From Pomphorhynchus laevis (Eukaryota > Acanthocephala > Palaeacanthocephala > Echinorhynchida > Pomphorhynchidae), in contig WNNJ02003099.1 in assembly GCA_012934845.2 (NCBI GenBank), forward strand, positions 25,092 through 89,091: a DNA stretch of 64,000 nucleotides, in the 5' to 3' direction. A model generated the notes under the pieces. It was not told where the DNA came from. It saw nothing but the letters and a program-made list of their open reading frames with translations, and did not search any database. Below, in pieces: positions 34,740 through 45,180 of this stretch; within the stretch, counting starts at the first letter, position 1; the number at the start of each line of letters is the position of its first letter. The position numbers and the translations under genes were made by a program.

Positions 34740-35060
34740 ATGATTTGGTTCTTGTAAAGAGTGCGAACTATACGATGTCCCAATTCATCATGACGGAGTT
34801 AGATACCTTGGAAATTTTGTCGAAGAATTCTCCATATCAAGGAATGTCAGTTAGGTGGCTAGAACACGTTCTAATGATATCTACAGATCGCCTTCCTCAT
34901 AGGGCTTTCCAGACTGTACTCGATACTAATGGATAGATCAAATCTCGAAACTGCCTTAAGAATGCATTGGGCTATCTGAAATATAACTCTCGTCTCTTGC
35001 CGGGATTGCGATGTCTCAATTAGCTCGGTTCGTACAATGCCTCCACGACCCGACACCCTG
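34740..35060 (+). mobile_element. LINE C-terminal scrap (WLGHVLRM-type motif)
   Basis: The plus frame reads GMSVRWLEHVLMISTDRLPH then RAFQTVL. The pattern RWLGHVLRM..DRLPxRAL is a common C-terminal signature of LINEs in worms and other invertebrates. The sequence continues with broken frames. No RT is present. It may be unrelated to families X-Z. Confidence 0.5.
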
Positions 35061-36962
35061 ACTAGTGGTTGACAAGAAAAATGTTGTCATATATGCAATT
35101 ACGTCTGAATACAGGTTTGTGTTGCCAAACCTAGACAATGAATTACACTACTAGCTACAAGATGCTAATTTATCTGGTCCTTAGATAAATTCACGTAGAT
35201 GACATTTTTCTGATTGCTGGGTTTTCTGCCGGAACTATACTCATATTACATCGGCGTAAAGAAAATTTTACTGACATTTATCAATTGTGGTATCATGACG
35301 ATGATAGCATAGATGTATTTCCAAACACGGTTAAACAGCAGACGAGCATATCCTGGACTTGATCCAAAGTTATTATATTATAATAACTTCGTTATCAAAT
35401 TACATTTTCAATAATATTATATTCCATATCATATTTTTCAACAAGTTTAATAATAATATGTTCCAACTATAAACTGTTAAAAATAGTTAAAGAAAATAGA
35501 AAATGAAATAAATAGGATTAAAGAGAGTAAATCGAATTTAAGTGGAATGGAGGGTTTAATGTTTTAAAGCGTATAAATGAGAATTTAATTCAGTAAATTA
35601 GATAAAGGGGGTATTGGGTATTAAAAGAAAACTAGTATATAATATGACAAATAATTTGATAAATATCGGGATAATTTTTTCTACGGAAAAAACAATATAT
35701 TTCTGGGGAGGGAAGAAACATACCTGGTCCGGAATGTGAAACTCTAGAGCAGGAAGAATTGTAAATAAATCTTGCATTCAAATTGAAAATGTAAATTGTA
35801 CCTTTACAGTTTTGAAATACTTTTCGAATTTTAGTGTTGGTGTGTTCTGCAATTCTCGCTGCGAAACATGGAATCGCTTACCATCCTGAATTTGCACCGT
35901 TATTCTAAACTTTAGCTTTTAAAGAACCTATTTTTAAATGATTATTCGTTTCATATTGTCATATATTCTTTAAGTTATGCTCTGTCTATATGACGTTTGT
36001 AATTATGCTTCAATATATCTTAATAAGTAATGAGCGCTAATTATTATATCTACCGTTTGTCATAGTTGCTATATTTTAGTAGTTGTGTATCTTAACGCAT
36101 ACATGTAAAATAGTTGTCACCATAATTTACAATAAAATGTAAAATGGCATCTTTTGTATTTAATTTACAGTAAAAATACACTTATATTGTAGATCTTATC
36201 AACGTACGTATTTTTTAAATTTTAATATATAATAGATTCAATTAAATTGAGTGTAAGACAATTTGATTTTTGACCATTTATTCGACTTGTAGGTTGTTCA
36301 AGTTTCCATCTTACTGAGTATATATTAAGATTGCTCTTAATATCGTGCTTATAGTACGCAAAAGTAATATAAGTTAATGTAAAATAGGAAGTTTATGAGA
36401 AGAAATTTCATTCTAAGTGTAAGAGTCAAATATGATCACGTTTTCTCCAATTATAAAAAATTTCCTCTAGCAAAATTAAAAATTTAAATCATACATAAAA
36501 ATATTTCTTGTGTAGCTAGTTATTCAATTGGTTTCAAGATTAGGTTAGGTTAAACATTAATTAGAAAAATTTAAATGTGCTTTAAACAATACCGCTTAAA
36601 TTTGTATATAGATAAACTTTATTGTTACAGCTCTTCTGTTAACGATTAAACTCGATATTTATTGTTTATTACGGAAGAATTTAAGATTTATTTACTAGTT
36701 ATTATTTAAGATTTTAAATTCTCAAATTAAATGTTATTGTATAATAAGAACACTGTAGAAGCAAAATTAAATCGTTTAATGCAGTGATGGGCAAGCTTGT
36801 ACACTTCGGTTGCCGTTTTTATCCTGCTCTTACTCGATGGGCCCGATAAACTAAAAATACTTGATATATCTGAATATATTAACTTCAAAAAAATATTAAA
36901 AATCTAAAAATTCCTAAAGTAAAAAAACAACTGAAAAGTAGAGAATATGCAATGGTGTTGCA
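35061..36962. other. AT-rich spacer, no gene recognised
   Basis: A remnant of the 145-bp satellite (GGTCCGGAATGTGAAACTCT, AGAGCAGGAAGAATTG) lies near 35,730-35,765. Otherwise nothing with coding or structural support. Confidence 0.5.
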
Positions 36963-37206
36963 TAATCAAAATTGAAATGGCAAGACGCCCCGCATGAGTC
37001 AGAAAATTTATTGAATTTTCGATTCCAGTTTGGAATCATCATCAGAAATTGTATAGAACTTAATATAACCAAAACAAATTTCACTGAAATTTGTTTTGGT
37101 TATATTAAGTTCTATGCAATTTCTGATGATGATTCCAAACTGGAATCGAAAATTTAATAAATTTTCTGACTCATGCGGGGCGTCTTGCCATTTCAATTTT
37201 GATCAT
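36963..37206. mobile_element. Perfect-arm snapback MITE-like palindrome, 244 bp
   Basis: The two arms of about 118 bp, ATCAAAATTGAAATGGCAAG to AAACAAATTTCA and its complement, are nearly identical with a few mismatches and only about 5 bases between them. Because of this, the same 61-62 residue frame is open on both strands; it is a by-product of symmetry, not a gene. The ends are ATCAAAATTG and CAATTTTGAT. The very high arm identity suggests a young element or active gene conversion. Confidence 0.85.
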
Positions 37207-37929
37207 TTAACATTGACTAGAGCACTTTCCGTTTCCATGATGCAATGGCGTTGCAGTTATATATATGCCGTTTCAAATTGTACGTTTCTGCACTATTTTT
37301 ATCTTCTTTATATAATCAAATATTTTTACAAAATCCAAAATGTAATTTATGAGAATCTCTGCAGTCTAATGAAAGTTGATAGATTTTATTTATAGCAATC
37401 ATTGATTGAACGTTTTAATTCTTGATTGAAAAAGAGCATAAATTGAAGCATTAATGAAACCCTGAAAATAATGATGATTCTTTATTTTTAAGATTCGAAT
37501 AAATAAATTTAGATAAAAACTAATTTGATTTATTTTTTATTGATTATATAAATGTTCGTTTGTGCGTAGCAAAATCGCTCCTGTGTAATGTAATTTAAAG
37601 ATACGATACTAATAGTTTTAATAAGAAACAATGCAAGCTTTCAACAATTGTCCATTTTAAACAACAATTTATTTTGCTAGATTACTTTAAATTATACGTT
37701 TATCGTATAACGAAGTAGTTTTTGATTTGCAATGAAGTGAAGTTGTAACCTAGTTAAATTGCAAATGTCAAAGTTTACATACATACGAACTTTGCAAGTA
37801 AAGCGTATATATAGTGAAGGAAATATTGAAACCGCCGCGTCAGGTTCATTCTGAGAATCCATATATATATATTTAAATATATCTCACGAATGTAAAAGAA
37901 ACTGACACAAAGAGAAAGATAAATATATT
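37207..37929. other. AT-rich spacer, no gene recognised
   Basis: No supported gene. A short ATATATATAT run lies just before the P2 element. Confidence 0.5.
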
Positions 37930-39960
37930 ATTTTTAAATTAAAACGTTTCGGCCACTAGCCTTCGTCAGTCAACACATCAACACTTAAATTATCAGGCTT
38001 ATATCATAAACATGTACGACATCAGTTCTGGAAGAATTCTCGCTTTTTATGTAATTCCTATGCTCCCCTCTTTGTCTTTTTTACTCTTAATATCAATCAA
38101 ACGGAATGGATGATCTATCGATTCAGAGTACGATCAGTCATTAATTGACCAATCCAGTACTTGCCGCTCTGTTTTCTTTATAAGTGTCAGTGATTGGTCC
38201 ATCGATCAAAATCGTTTTCATTTCATGTGTGGCGTTTTCGATAATGTGTCGGATTGTACCGTCTGCTTCGTTATTTTGTTTTAGCATATCCCGTCTTCTA
38301 TTGTTCGCGCGTACGTTATATTGTATAGATGTCTGTCCGATATATTGATGTCCGCATGTCATACATTTGTTTATAAAACCACTCATTTTGATTTGTAATT
38401 AAAACTACCACGAACTTTATATGATAATTTTGTTTGTTCTGACTTAAAGTCCGTTGAATCCCACATATCCTGGCAATTTTTACACTTACGATCTCCACAC
38501 GCATGTGAACCTTTGTTGTGTGGCCTTTTTTATTTTTATGTTTAAGCATCTGATGCAGATTAGATGCGTTGGAGAAACGTATAATTGGTTTAAGAGGTGT
38601 TAACATGCCATCTCTTTTTAATCGGGAAGTAGCAGCGTTAATTTGCTGCTGTATTGAGGAAATAAGAGGATGAAATTCAAGGACACATGTGATAATTTTG
38701 CAATAATCGATTTTATTTGGCTTGCTAGTATTCTTCAAGACTCTCATTCTATCTAGTTTCCGTATTTGATCAAATTGTGTTTGGATCTGACAATGTGAGT
38801 ATCCACGTTGTTTCATTTGACTATATAATACAGAAAGTTCTTGCACGAAGATCTTGCGATTCGAGCAAATATTGAGGGCGCGTCGAGCCTCATTGATATC
38901 AGTAAGCGTTTTAGTTGAGGTGGATGGCAGCTTTTAGCGTGTATGTATGTTTTTATACCGTCCAGTTTGTGACTTATTGTTGATTCGAGCTCACCTTTCT
39001 CATTTTTGTAAAGTAGACAATCAAAAAAACTGACTCGCTGGCTGGATAGACAATCAAGTGTGAAATTTAATTCGCAAACAGCATTAAATCCTCTCATTAG
39101 TCCCTTCAACGATTCGTCATCCCCTCGCCAAGCGATAAACACGTCATCAACGTATTTCTTACAGCATACTGGTTGAATGTTGATCGATATCAAAAATGAT
39201 TGCTCAACATAAATCATGCATAACCCCGCATACGTAGGTCCGACAGGTGTACCCATAACGGTGCGACGCAGTTGTTTGTATAGTTTGCCGTTAAATGCAA
39301 AAATCTTGGACTGTAGCACTAATTTCAATAATCGGCCTATCAGATTGACGCGCTTTCTTTCCCAACCAGCTTTTATCGTTAAATTCCTAATCGCTTCAAT
39401 ACCGTTCTTGGTCTCGATTGATGTGAATAGAAATTCGACATCAACAGTCAATAATTTGCAATCTTTCCATGTTGTTATTTTCAGCTTTCGAAAATATTGA
39501 TGAACTCGTCTGTATTAGTTACAACTGAAGGAAATGATCATAATAAAGGGAACAATTCAGTATGCAACCAAATAGAGATTTTCTCTGTAGAAGTGCCTCG
39601 TTAATTTATAATGGGACGACCGGGTGGTGGTATAATGCCTTGTGTGAATCTTTTGCAAGAAATAAAGCTTACCAGGTATCGGATTAATCTGATATAGTTT
39701 GGAACGCATCGCTGGTTCTTTAAGGGCAGATTGGATAGTTTTTCGGACAGATAGCGCAGTGCGCTTGAATTAAGTCTTTGTAACCGTTTTGTATGCTGAT
39801 GACTATAGTTGCTTAGATGCCTCAATGTTAAAATCGTCCACTCCCCGTACTACGACTTTACCACCTTTGTCTGAGGGACAGATGATGATGCCATCGTTGT
39901 TTCTAAGCTCATTGCAAGCTCTTGTGTATTCCCTGTTATGATTCGAAGGTGTGTGCAAAA
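37930..39960 (-). mobile_element. Penelope-like element P2 with GIY-YIG domain, decayed
   Basis: Minus-strand Penelope-like element. From the 5' side: a NDGIIICPSDKGGKVVVRG block near 39,850-39,900 (the PLE DKGG motif), then PPPGRPIIN near 39,610. The best-kept part at 39,451-38,813 reads MTVDVEFLFTSIET (palm A), RRTVMGTPVGPTYAGLCM, CCKKYVDDVFIAW (palm C) and VSFFDCLLYKNEKGELE. The C-terminal endonuclease at 38,386-38,141 has CMTCGHQYIGQTSIQYNVRA, a GIY-YIG signature after a C-x2-C. The domain order RT then GIY-YIG is that of typical Penelope/Neptune-like PLEs. Breaks separate the 5' pieces. A hammerhead half-core lies beyond the stop codon. Confidence 0.9.
37945..37969 (-). ncRNA. Hammerhead half-core at P2 end
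   Basis: On the minus strand: CTGACGA, A, GGC, TAGTG, GCC, GAAACG. This is the CUGANGA-helix II-GAAA half of a minimal hammerhead, of the kind known in the terminal repeats of Penelope-like elements. The cleavage-site strand was not found upstream, as expected for a truncated copy. Confidence 0.65.
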
Positions 39961-40818
39961 CTGGATTTTGCTTTTAATGAAAACAAAATAAAAACTGTTT
40001 TCAACAGTTTTCAATATTAGCTATATTTAACCGTTAATGAAGGAAATGATCGTAATATAGTGTTAATACAAGATAAGGTTTTAGAAAATTGTGATAAACA
40101 TCTTGAATATTATGATGATTCAAGCTAAATAAAGATAAATAAACCAATAAATTTCATTAATTAGCCATTATTTTCATTATATTATTTTTTAATTTTTAAA
40201 TGGTGTAGATGTTTGTATCGCGATTTGTAGATCGTTATCTTTACGAAGTTGATAGTTCTCAGGAAAAATAAGACTCAAATCTAAATTTAAGTTGACTTTG
40301 ATAATTCTCAATTTAAAAATGAGGAACTTTTAAGTGCTATTTTACTAAGTTATATGTGATAATAATGTAATATAATTAAATAATATAAAATTTCAGGAGA
40401 ATGATGTTTTAAAAACACGATATATTAAATATAATCTATTTGAAGAAAATGCCAAATCTTCAAAAAAGAATACTGCATTTCAGAAAATACAAAAATTATA
40501 AATGTTAAAAAACATTTACTAAAAATCTATGTCACAATAATTATAAAATAAATTTACCTGTGTGAATATAGTAATATTAATGCAAAATTTACAACAACAA
40601 AACCGTTTTACTTAAACATATTTTTCTGTTTTTGTAAATTTTAAATACATAATGTAATAAGTATATTGAACATAGTATTGTTTTTAAAGCGAAGTTGCCG
40701 TTCAAAATGAGAGCTAGAAATATTTATATATATTATAATCAATACTACCAGATATTTCTATCTTTAATTCAATGAACACGGATTTGATTTACATCAAAAG
40801 AAGAACATTTTTCAAAAT
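39961..40818. other. AT-rich spacer and 3' flank of the host gene
   Basis: No coding region supported. The last few hundred bases before 40,819 lie downstream of the stop codon of the minus-strand host gene and should include its 3' UTR; no clear single polyadenylation signal could be chosen in such AT-rich DNA. Confidence 0.5.
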
Positions 40819-43218
40819 TTAGCGATGAGAATGGTTGTCTTCTGCATTAGGGTCATATAATGATGATCGGGACGAGCTGGCAGTGGAATCAATCCTAGTA
40901 GTGTCAACGTCGTCAACACGATTATCATCATTATTAGAGTCGTTCATTTCCTGTGTTGTTTTAGAAGGACTGTTATTCTTACTAGTTGTTTTCTGAATGA
41001 AGATATCATCATCACTTCCCGCATCTTTCGTTGACCCTAATGTTGCATATTTGTCAGGACAAAGAGCATCGACAATTTCTATATTTTCGTGGATATCAGT
41101 ACAAACAGGGATATCACTTCCATCATTATTAATTAAATTAACACCAGCAGAATTTAAAGACAAGGCATTGTTCGTTTCCATCTGTGTTTTTAAAAAGTGT
41201 TCATTAGTAGTTGCAAAGTTTTCCGTATTCGTCGTAGCTATGGTCGCTATTTGGCTCTGACAAATATTATCATCGTTTAATAATTTTTCTTCAAGAGTTG
41301 TCGAATTAATCAAAGATGATAACTCATCGATTTTATTTAGTAATTGATAATCACCGTCCTTACTATTATCAGATGTTCGAGTGATTATCATTAAAGTACT
41401 GATTTCTTTCTGGATAACGAGTTTAAATTGCACGATTTCGTTCATTAAAATTACCATTTCCGATTCAAGTTGCTGAACTTGATACTTTAAATCGTCAATT
41501 AAATCATTATTGTTTTGTGTAGTTTGTGTTGCCGCTTGAGAAAAATGACAAGGTGCCAGCAATGCTTGTTGATTCCGTAATTGTTCTGCGGTTATAATAC
41601 TTGTATCTCTGCCGTGATTACAATGTTGCAGCTGATTTGTCCGATAATTTATACATTGCGGTTGACTATTTTGAATATTAAAGTGATTAGGGTCGAAATT
41701 GCGTAGGCGGTCTTGAAGAAGATGTTTTTCATTCTCTAGTTTTCGCATTTTTCTGCATAGCTTAAGAACAAGCGCTTCTTGTTCTTGTTCTAGTGTATTT
41801 TCTAGATCTACTCGATCCATTCTCATTCTATCAAGAGCCTTTTGTTTCACATCAACATCTTCCTCAAGTTTACCTATTTTTGAAAGCAGCTTTTTAACAA
41901 CATCTTCTTGCTGCTTTTCTAATGTCATTTCTAACTGATCTTTTTCTTCGCGTAACTTGTTTAACTTTTTCATCAAGTCATTGGTGAGATATTCTTCTTC
42001 TCGTTCATATTGATTAGCAATAGTTTCCTTATCTCGTTTTAATTGTCTAATAGTATCCAACAAGGCCGTTGTGACAATGCCTTCATCTTCAGACGAAGAA
42101 GCGGACGTGTGACCTCTCATTGACGTAGAAAACTGCCTAACTCGTATTTCAGCTATAAGCGATCGTAAACGTTGATTATCGAGGACTAAGTCCCGGTTCA
42201 GCCTGCATTGCAATTCATATTCTTTCTTAAATCGGTCATAATCGCACGTTGACTCAGAATTAACGATAATTGGTGAGCATTTGTCACCGAAAAGATCCTC
42301 TTTACACATTGAAGATGAATGACAGTCAGCAAAACTGATCAGCATTTTCTGCCTATCAGATGAATTTAGATCACCAGTTGGCATTCCTGCAGAATTTTCA
42401 TTGTAAAAAAAAGATGGAGATAAACTTGAAGTAGCACACACAGATGACATTGATGATGAAGATGACAGATTGTGTGCATTACCATCAAAAATAGAAGAAG
42501 GATAATCAGCTCTTGGTGACTGGCAACATAGTGATGTCGTGTGATCGTGATGGCGATTGTGGTTTCGATACTGTTGCTGATGATGATGGTGACGATATCG
42601 ACTATTGTGAGACGATATGCTTCTAAAAAGTCGTCGTTTCTCGTCTTCCTCTAAATTAGTATTATTATTTGCCGTCAAATTTTGTGAGTTACTTAAATTT
42701 TCAATAGATACAGCTGGTGATCTTGATGCGGACGTAACATCTGCAATACGATTCTGATCATCGCACTCTAAGGATGTAGCTTCAAAATTCTGATCACAAG
42801 TTAGATTGGAACGATCATTCGTCGATAGTTGTCCACTGATTATATCACGTGAATAACATAAAATATCAGCATCATCATCATTTGACAAAGGACAATCCGG
42901 TTTCACAATCGTAAATAATTCTTGTCCGCTACAAATGTTACTCCTATCGTCAGGTGCACAATCAATTTGACGACTTGATTCACTTGTTTCGTCAGCTTGA
43001 CTACTAATGACCTTTTTGTTATCTACTGGTCTTAGATAATAATCAGAACTATCAGCTGACTTATCATCAACTTGAAACAATACTTCGACTCTCGCTGTGG
43101 TGTTGGCTGCATATTCGGTCTCAGCAACTTGTTCCGAAATGCTAATCGATGATATGTCTTTCACGTTATTTTCTCTATCCCCACTATTGTCTGACTTGTC
43201 ATCACTTTTATTAAGCAT
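40819..43218 (-). CDS. CCDC6: CCDC6-like coiled-coil protein, uninterrupted 799-codon frame
   Basis: The one clear host gene. Residues about 328-508 form a long heptad coiled coil that closely follows animal CCDC6: KRDKETIANQYEREEEYLTN, KKLNKLREEKDQLEMTLEKQ and RVDLENTLEQEQEALVLKLC match the human KEKETLAVNYEKEEEFLTN and IDLENTLEQEQEALVNRLW. A second short coiled coil lies at about 570-607 (LKYQVQQLESEMVILMNEIV). The rest is low-complexity: Ser/Asp/Asn-rich ends and a His-rich patch near residue 212. Human CCDC6 is 474 residues, so this protein is much longer, mainly through disordered N- and C-terminal regions. CCDC6 is a scaffold reported in DNA-damage signalling. The start MLNKSDD is the first ATG of the frame. 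No intron interrupts it, though vertebrate CCDC6 has several. A retrocopy cannot be excluded, but an open 2.4-kb frame amid decayed repeats argues for a functional gene. Confidence 0.85.
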   Translation of the reverse strand: MLNKSDDKSDNSGDRENNVKDISSISISEQVAETEYAANTTARVEVLFQVDDKSADSSDYYLRPVDNKKVISSQADETSESSRQIDCAPDDRSNICSGQELFTIVKPDCPLSNDDDADILCYSRDIISGQLSTNDRSNLTCDQNFEATSLECDDQNRIADVTSASRSPAVSIENLSNSQNLTANNNTNLEEDEKRRLFRSISSHNSRYRHHHHQQQYRNHNRHHDHTTSLCCQSPRADYPSSIFDGNAHNLSSSSSMSSVCATSSLSPSFFYNENSAGMPTGDLNSSDRQKMLISFADCHSSSMCKEDLFGDKCSPIIVNSESTCDYDRFKKEYELQCRLNRDLVLDNQRLRSLIAEIRVRQFSTSMRGHTSASSSEDEGIVTTALLDTIRQLKRDKETIANQYEREEEYLTNDLMKKLNKLREEKDQLEMTLEKQQEDVVKKLLSKIGKLEEDVDVKQKALDRMRMDRVDLENTLEQEQEALVLKLCRKMRKLENEKHLLQDRLRNFDPNHFNIQNSQPQCINYRTNQLQHCNHGRDTSIITAEQLRNQQALLAPCHFSQAATQTTQNNNDLIDDLKYQVQQLESEMVILMNEIVQFKLVIQKEISTLMIITRTSDNSKDGDYQLLNKIDELSSLINSTTLEEKLLNDDNICQSQIATIATTNTENFATTNEHFLKTQMETNNALSLNSAGVNLINNDGSDIPVCTDIHENIEIVDALCPDKYATLGSTKDAGSDDDIFIQKTTSKNNSPSKTTQEMNDSNNDDNRVDDVDTTRIDSTASSSRSSLYDPNAEDNHSHR

Positions 43219-43254
43219 GGCTTCAATTACTTCCTTGCCTTAACAACGCAGGCC

Positions 43255-43272
43255 CTATACTATATATAAGCA
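43255..43272 (-). promoter_or_regulatory. TATA-like motif upstream of the CCDC6-like gene
   Basis: On the minus strand, TTATATATAGTATAGGG lies about 40-50 bp before the ATG. The distance would leave a very short leader. In AT-rich DNA such motifs occur by chance, so this is only a candidate. Confidence 0.25.
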
Positions 43273-43579
43273 CTTTATGTCACCAACAATATCTATGTCA
43301 GGTAGTGGTATCTTTCGTATATAGTAAGGATCTTAAGATTAACAACAAATAATTGTATAACAACTAAATTAATAAGAATATATTTATAAACAATATAGTC
43401 TATGTGTGTAAGATTATTAGTGAACAATATATAAATCCAAAAGTTAATCAATAAAGTAAAAGTTAGACTGTTTTAACAGATATATGATGCTTATCAGATA
43501 TAACAACATATCTAATAACATAGTAGTACCTTCTGATAACTTCTAATCTCAATTCTAATACATGGGGGCGTAAAAAGAA

Positions 43580-45180
43580 AATTAAAATAACAAACAATTA
43601 TAATAGGAAAGATATAATGAATTAAGATATGCATTTAGAACTTACTAAATTAAAGAATAACTATAAAATAACAATTATTGATAAAGCTAGTAATAACTTT
43701 GTCTGCAAATGCAAAAAGCTTTATTATGATATACTAATGAAAGAGGTTAATTCTAATGATTTAAATGTAAATCCAACATATGAACGTAGTGAGTTGAGTT
43801 TAGAAACAATTATTACAAGTCACTCTTCTATAATGGATAAAAAGGATATAAAGGTTGAATTAGATAATAAAACTATACCTATATTATATTGGAATCTAAA
43901 ATTACATAAAAATCCAATAAAACCTATGTTCATATGTAGTGCGTTTAAATGTACATTAAAACCACTTTCTGTTTATATTAATAAAATACTTTAGATTTAG
44001 CAGATATTAAAGATGCATTAGAAAAATAAATTAATCTTATATTTGGAAAAGATATACATATGTTATAACAAACATAACACATATCAAAAAATTCAACCAA
44101 CAAGTAAGTATAAATATATGGATAAAATTGAATTAATAGAATCCATAAATATTTTGATAAATTTAAATTATTTAAAATGAAATAAAGTGTGCACAAAAAT
44201 GAGATAATAGTAGCCCAATCGTAGCTTACTTATTTTAAGCTTTATAGAATATGAATTTGTTCATAACTTCTTAAAAATACATCTAAATTATATAAAGATA
44301 TGAAATATATGTTTCGATATATTGATGATATGTGTGTATTTAACTCTAACAATTTTTATTTAATAAGCGAAAAAATTTATCCAGGTAGCCTCATTCTTAA
44401 TAAAACCAATATTGATGATAAAGAAAGTGTTTATCTAGATATGAACATTAAATTAACATCAATTAAAACTGTTATTAATTAATATCGTATAGATGACATA
44501 TTTAAATTTACAAGAAACATATTTTTGCATGATCATTCATGCATACCATATAATATAAAATATAATACATTAAATAATGAAATTTTAAGAATTGCAACAA
44601 TATGTAATGAGATTGGCTTAATTCAAAATCATTTAAATAATTTAATAGATGCATATTTTAAACTATATTACCATAAAAATATAATCAAACAGAGAATAAT
44701 AAATATATAAATCAACACATTAATATTAAAAATAAATTTGAAATCATTAGCGGAATAATTTTATGGATGGATAATAAATAATATACTTTGTGTTAGAATA
44801 CAATACTAGATAGTTTTATCAGAGGAAATACATCATTAACATGTATTTGGTCCCGCTGCTATGTTGGGTAGAGGAGTTAGGTGCCGAAACCTGATAGCAT
44901 AGCAGCTCTTCCTGATGACCTCTAATCCTTATTCTGATACAACGTCTGATATTTATTAGTCAATTCATAAAAATTGACTTATATTTTTAATTTCAATTTT
45001 AAATTTTAAGTTTATATAAATTATATTAAATCTTATTAATTATTAATTATTTATAATTATTTATTATTTGATTAGTTCTTATTAAATTATTTAAATTTTG
45101 TTTAGCATTATTTTTTAATTTATAAATAAGATAAATTAAGTATACTCCGTTAGATGAGCTTAGTTATCTATTTGATTAGT
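43580..45180 (+). mobile_element. Penelope-like element P1, RT and tail, decayed
   Basis: Third P1 copy, starting about 360 bp upstream of the host gene and divergent from it. The N-side at 43,629-43,994 reads ITIIDKASNNFVCKCKKLYY and LYWNLKLHKNPIKPMFICSA. The palm C motif is KYMFRYIDDMCVFNSNNFY at about 44,300-44,350. A C-side part at 44,525-44,710 matches the other copies. Several breaks separate them. The tail holds a hammerhead-like core at 44,849-44,927 and ends with the AT-rich block near 45,180 (TCCGTTAGATGAGCTTAGTT). Its protein is close to that at 6,679-8,025. Confidence 0.8.
44849..44927 (+). ncRNA. Hammerhead-like core in P1 tail
   Basis: CTGCTATG/CATAGCAG, GGGTA, GAAA and an intact CTGATGA are all present. 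Helix I is weaker here (GAGGAG with CTCTTC). Strand order as at 4,702. Confidence 0.35.

Noticed and set aside
36972-37196. Paired 61-62 codon frames on both strands (MKWQDAPHESENLLNF)
   Set aside because: They are a mirror effect of the palindrome.
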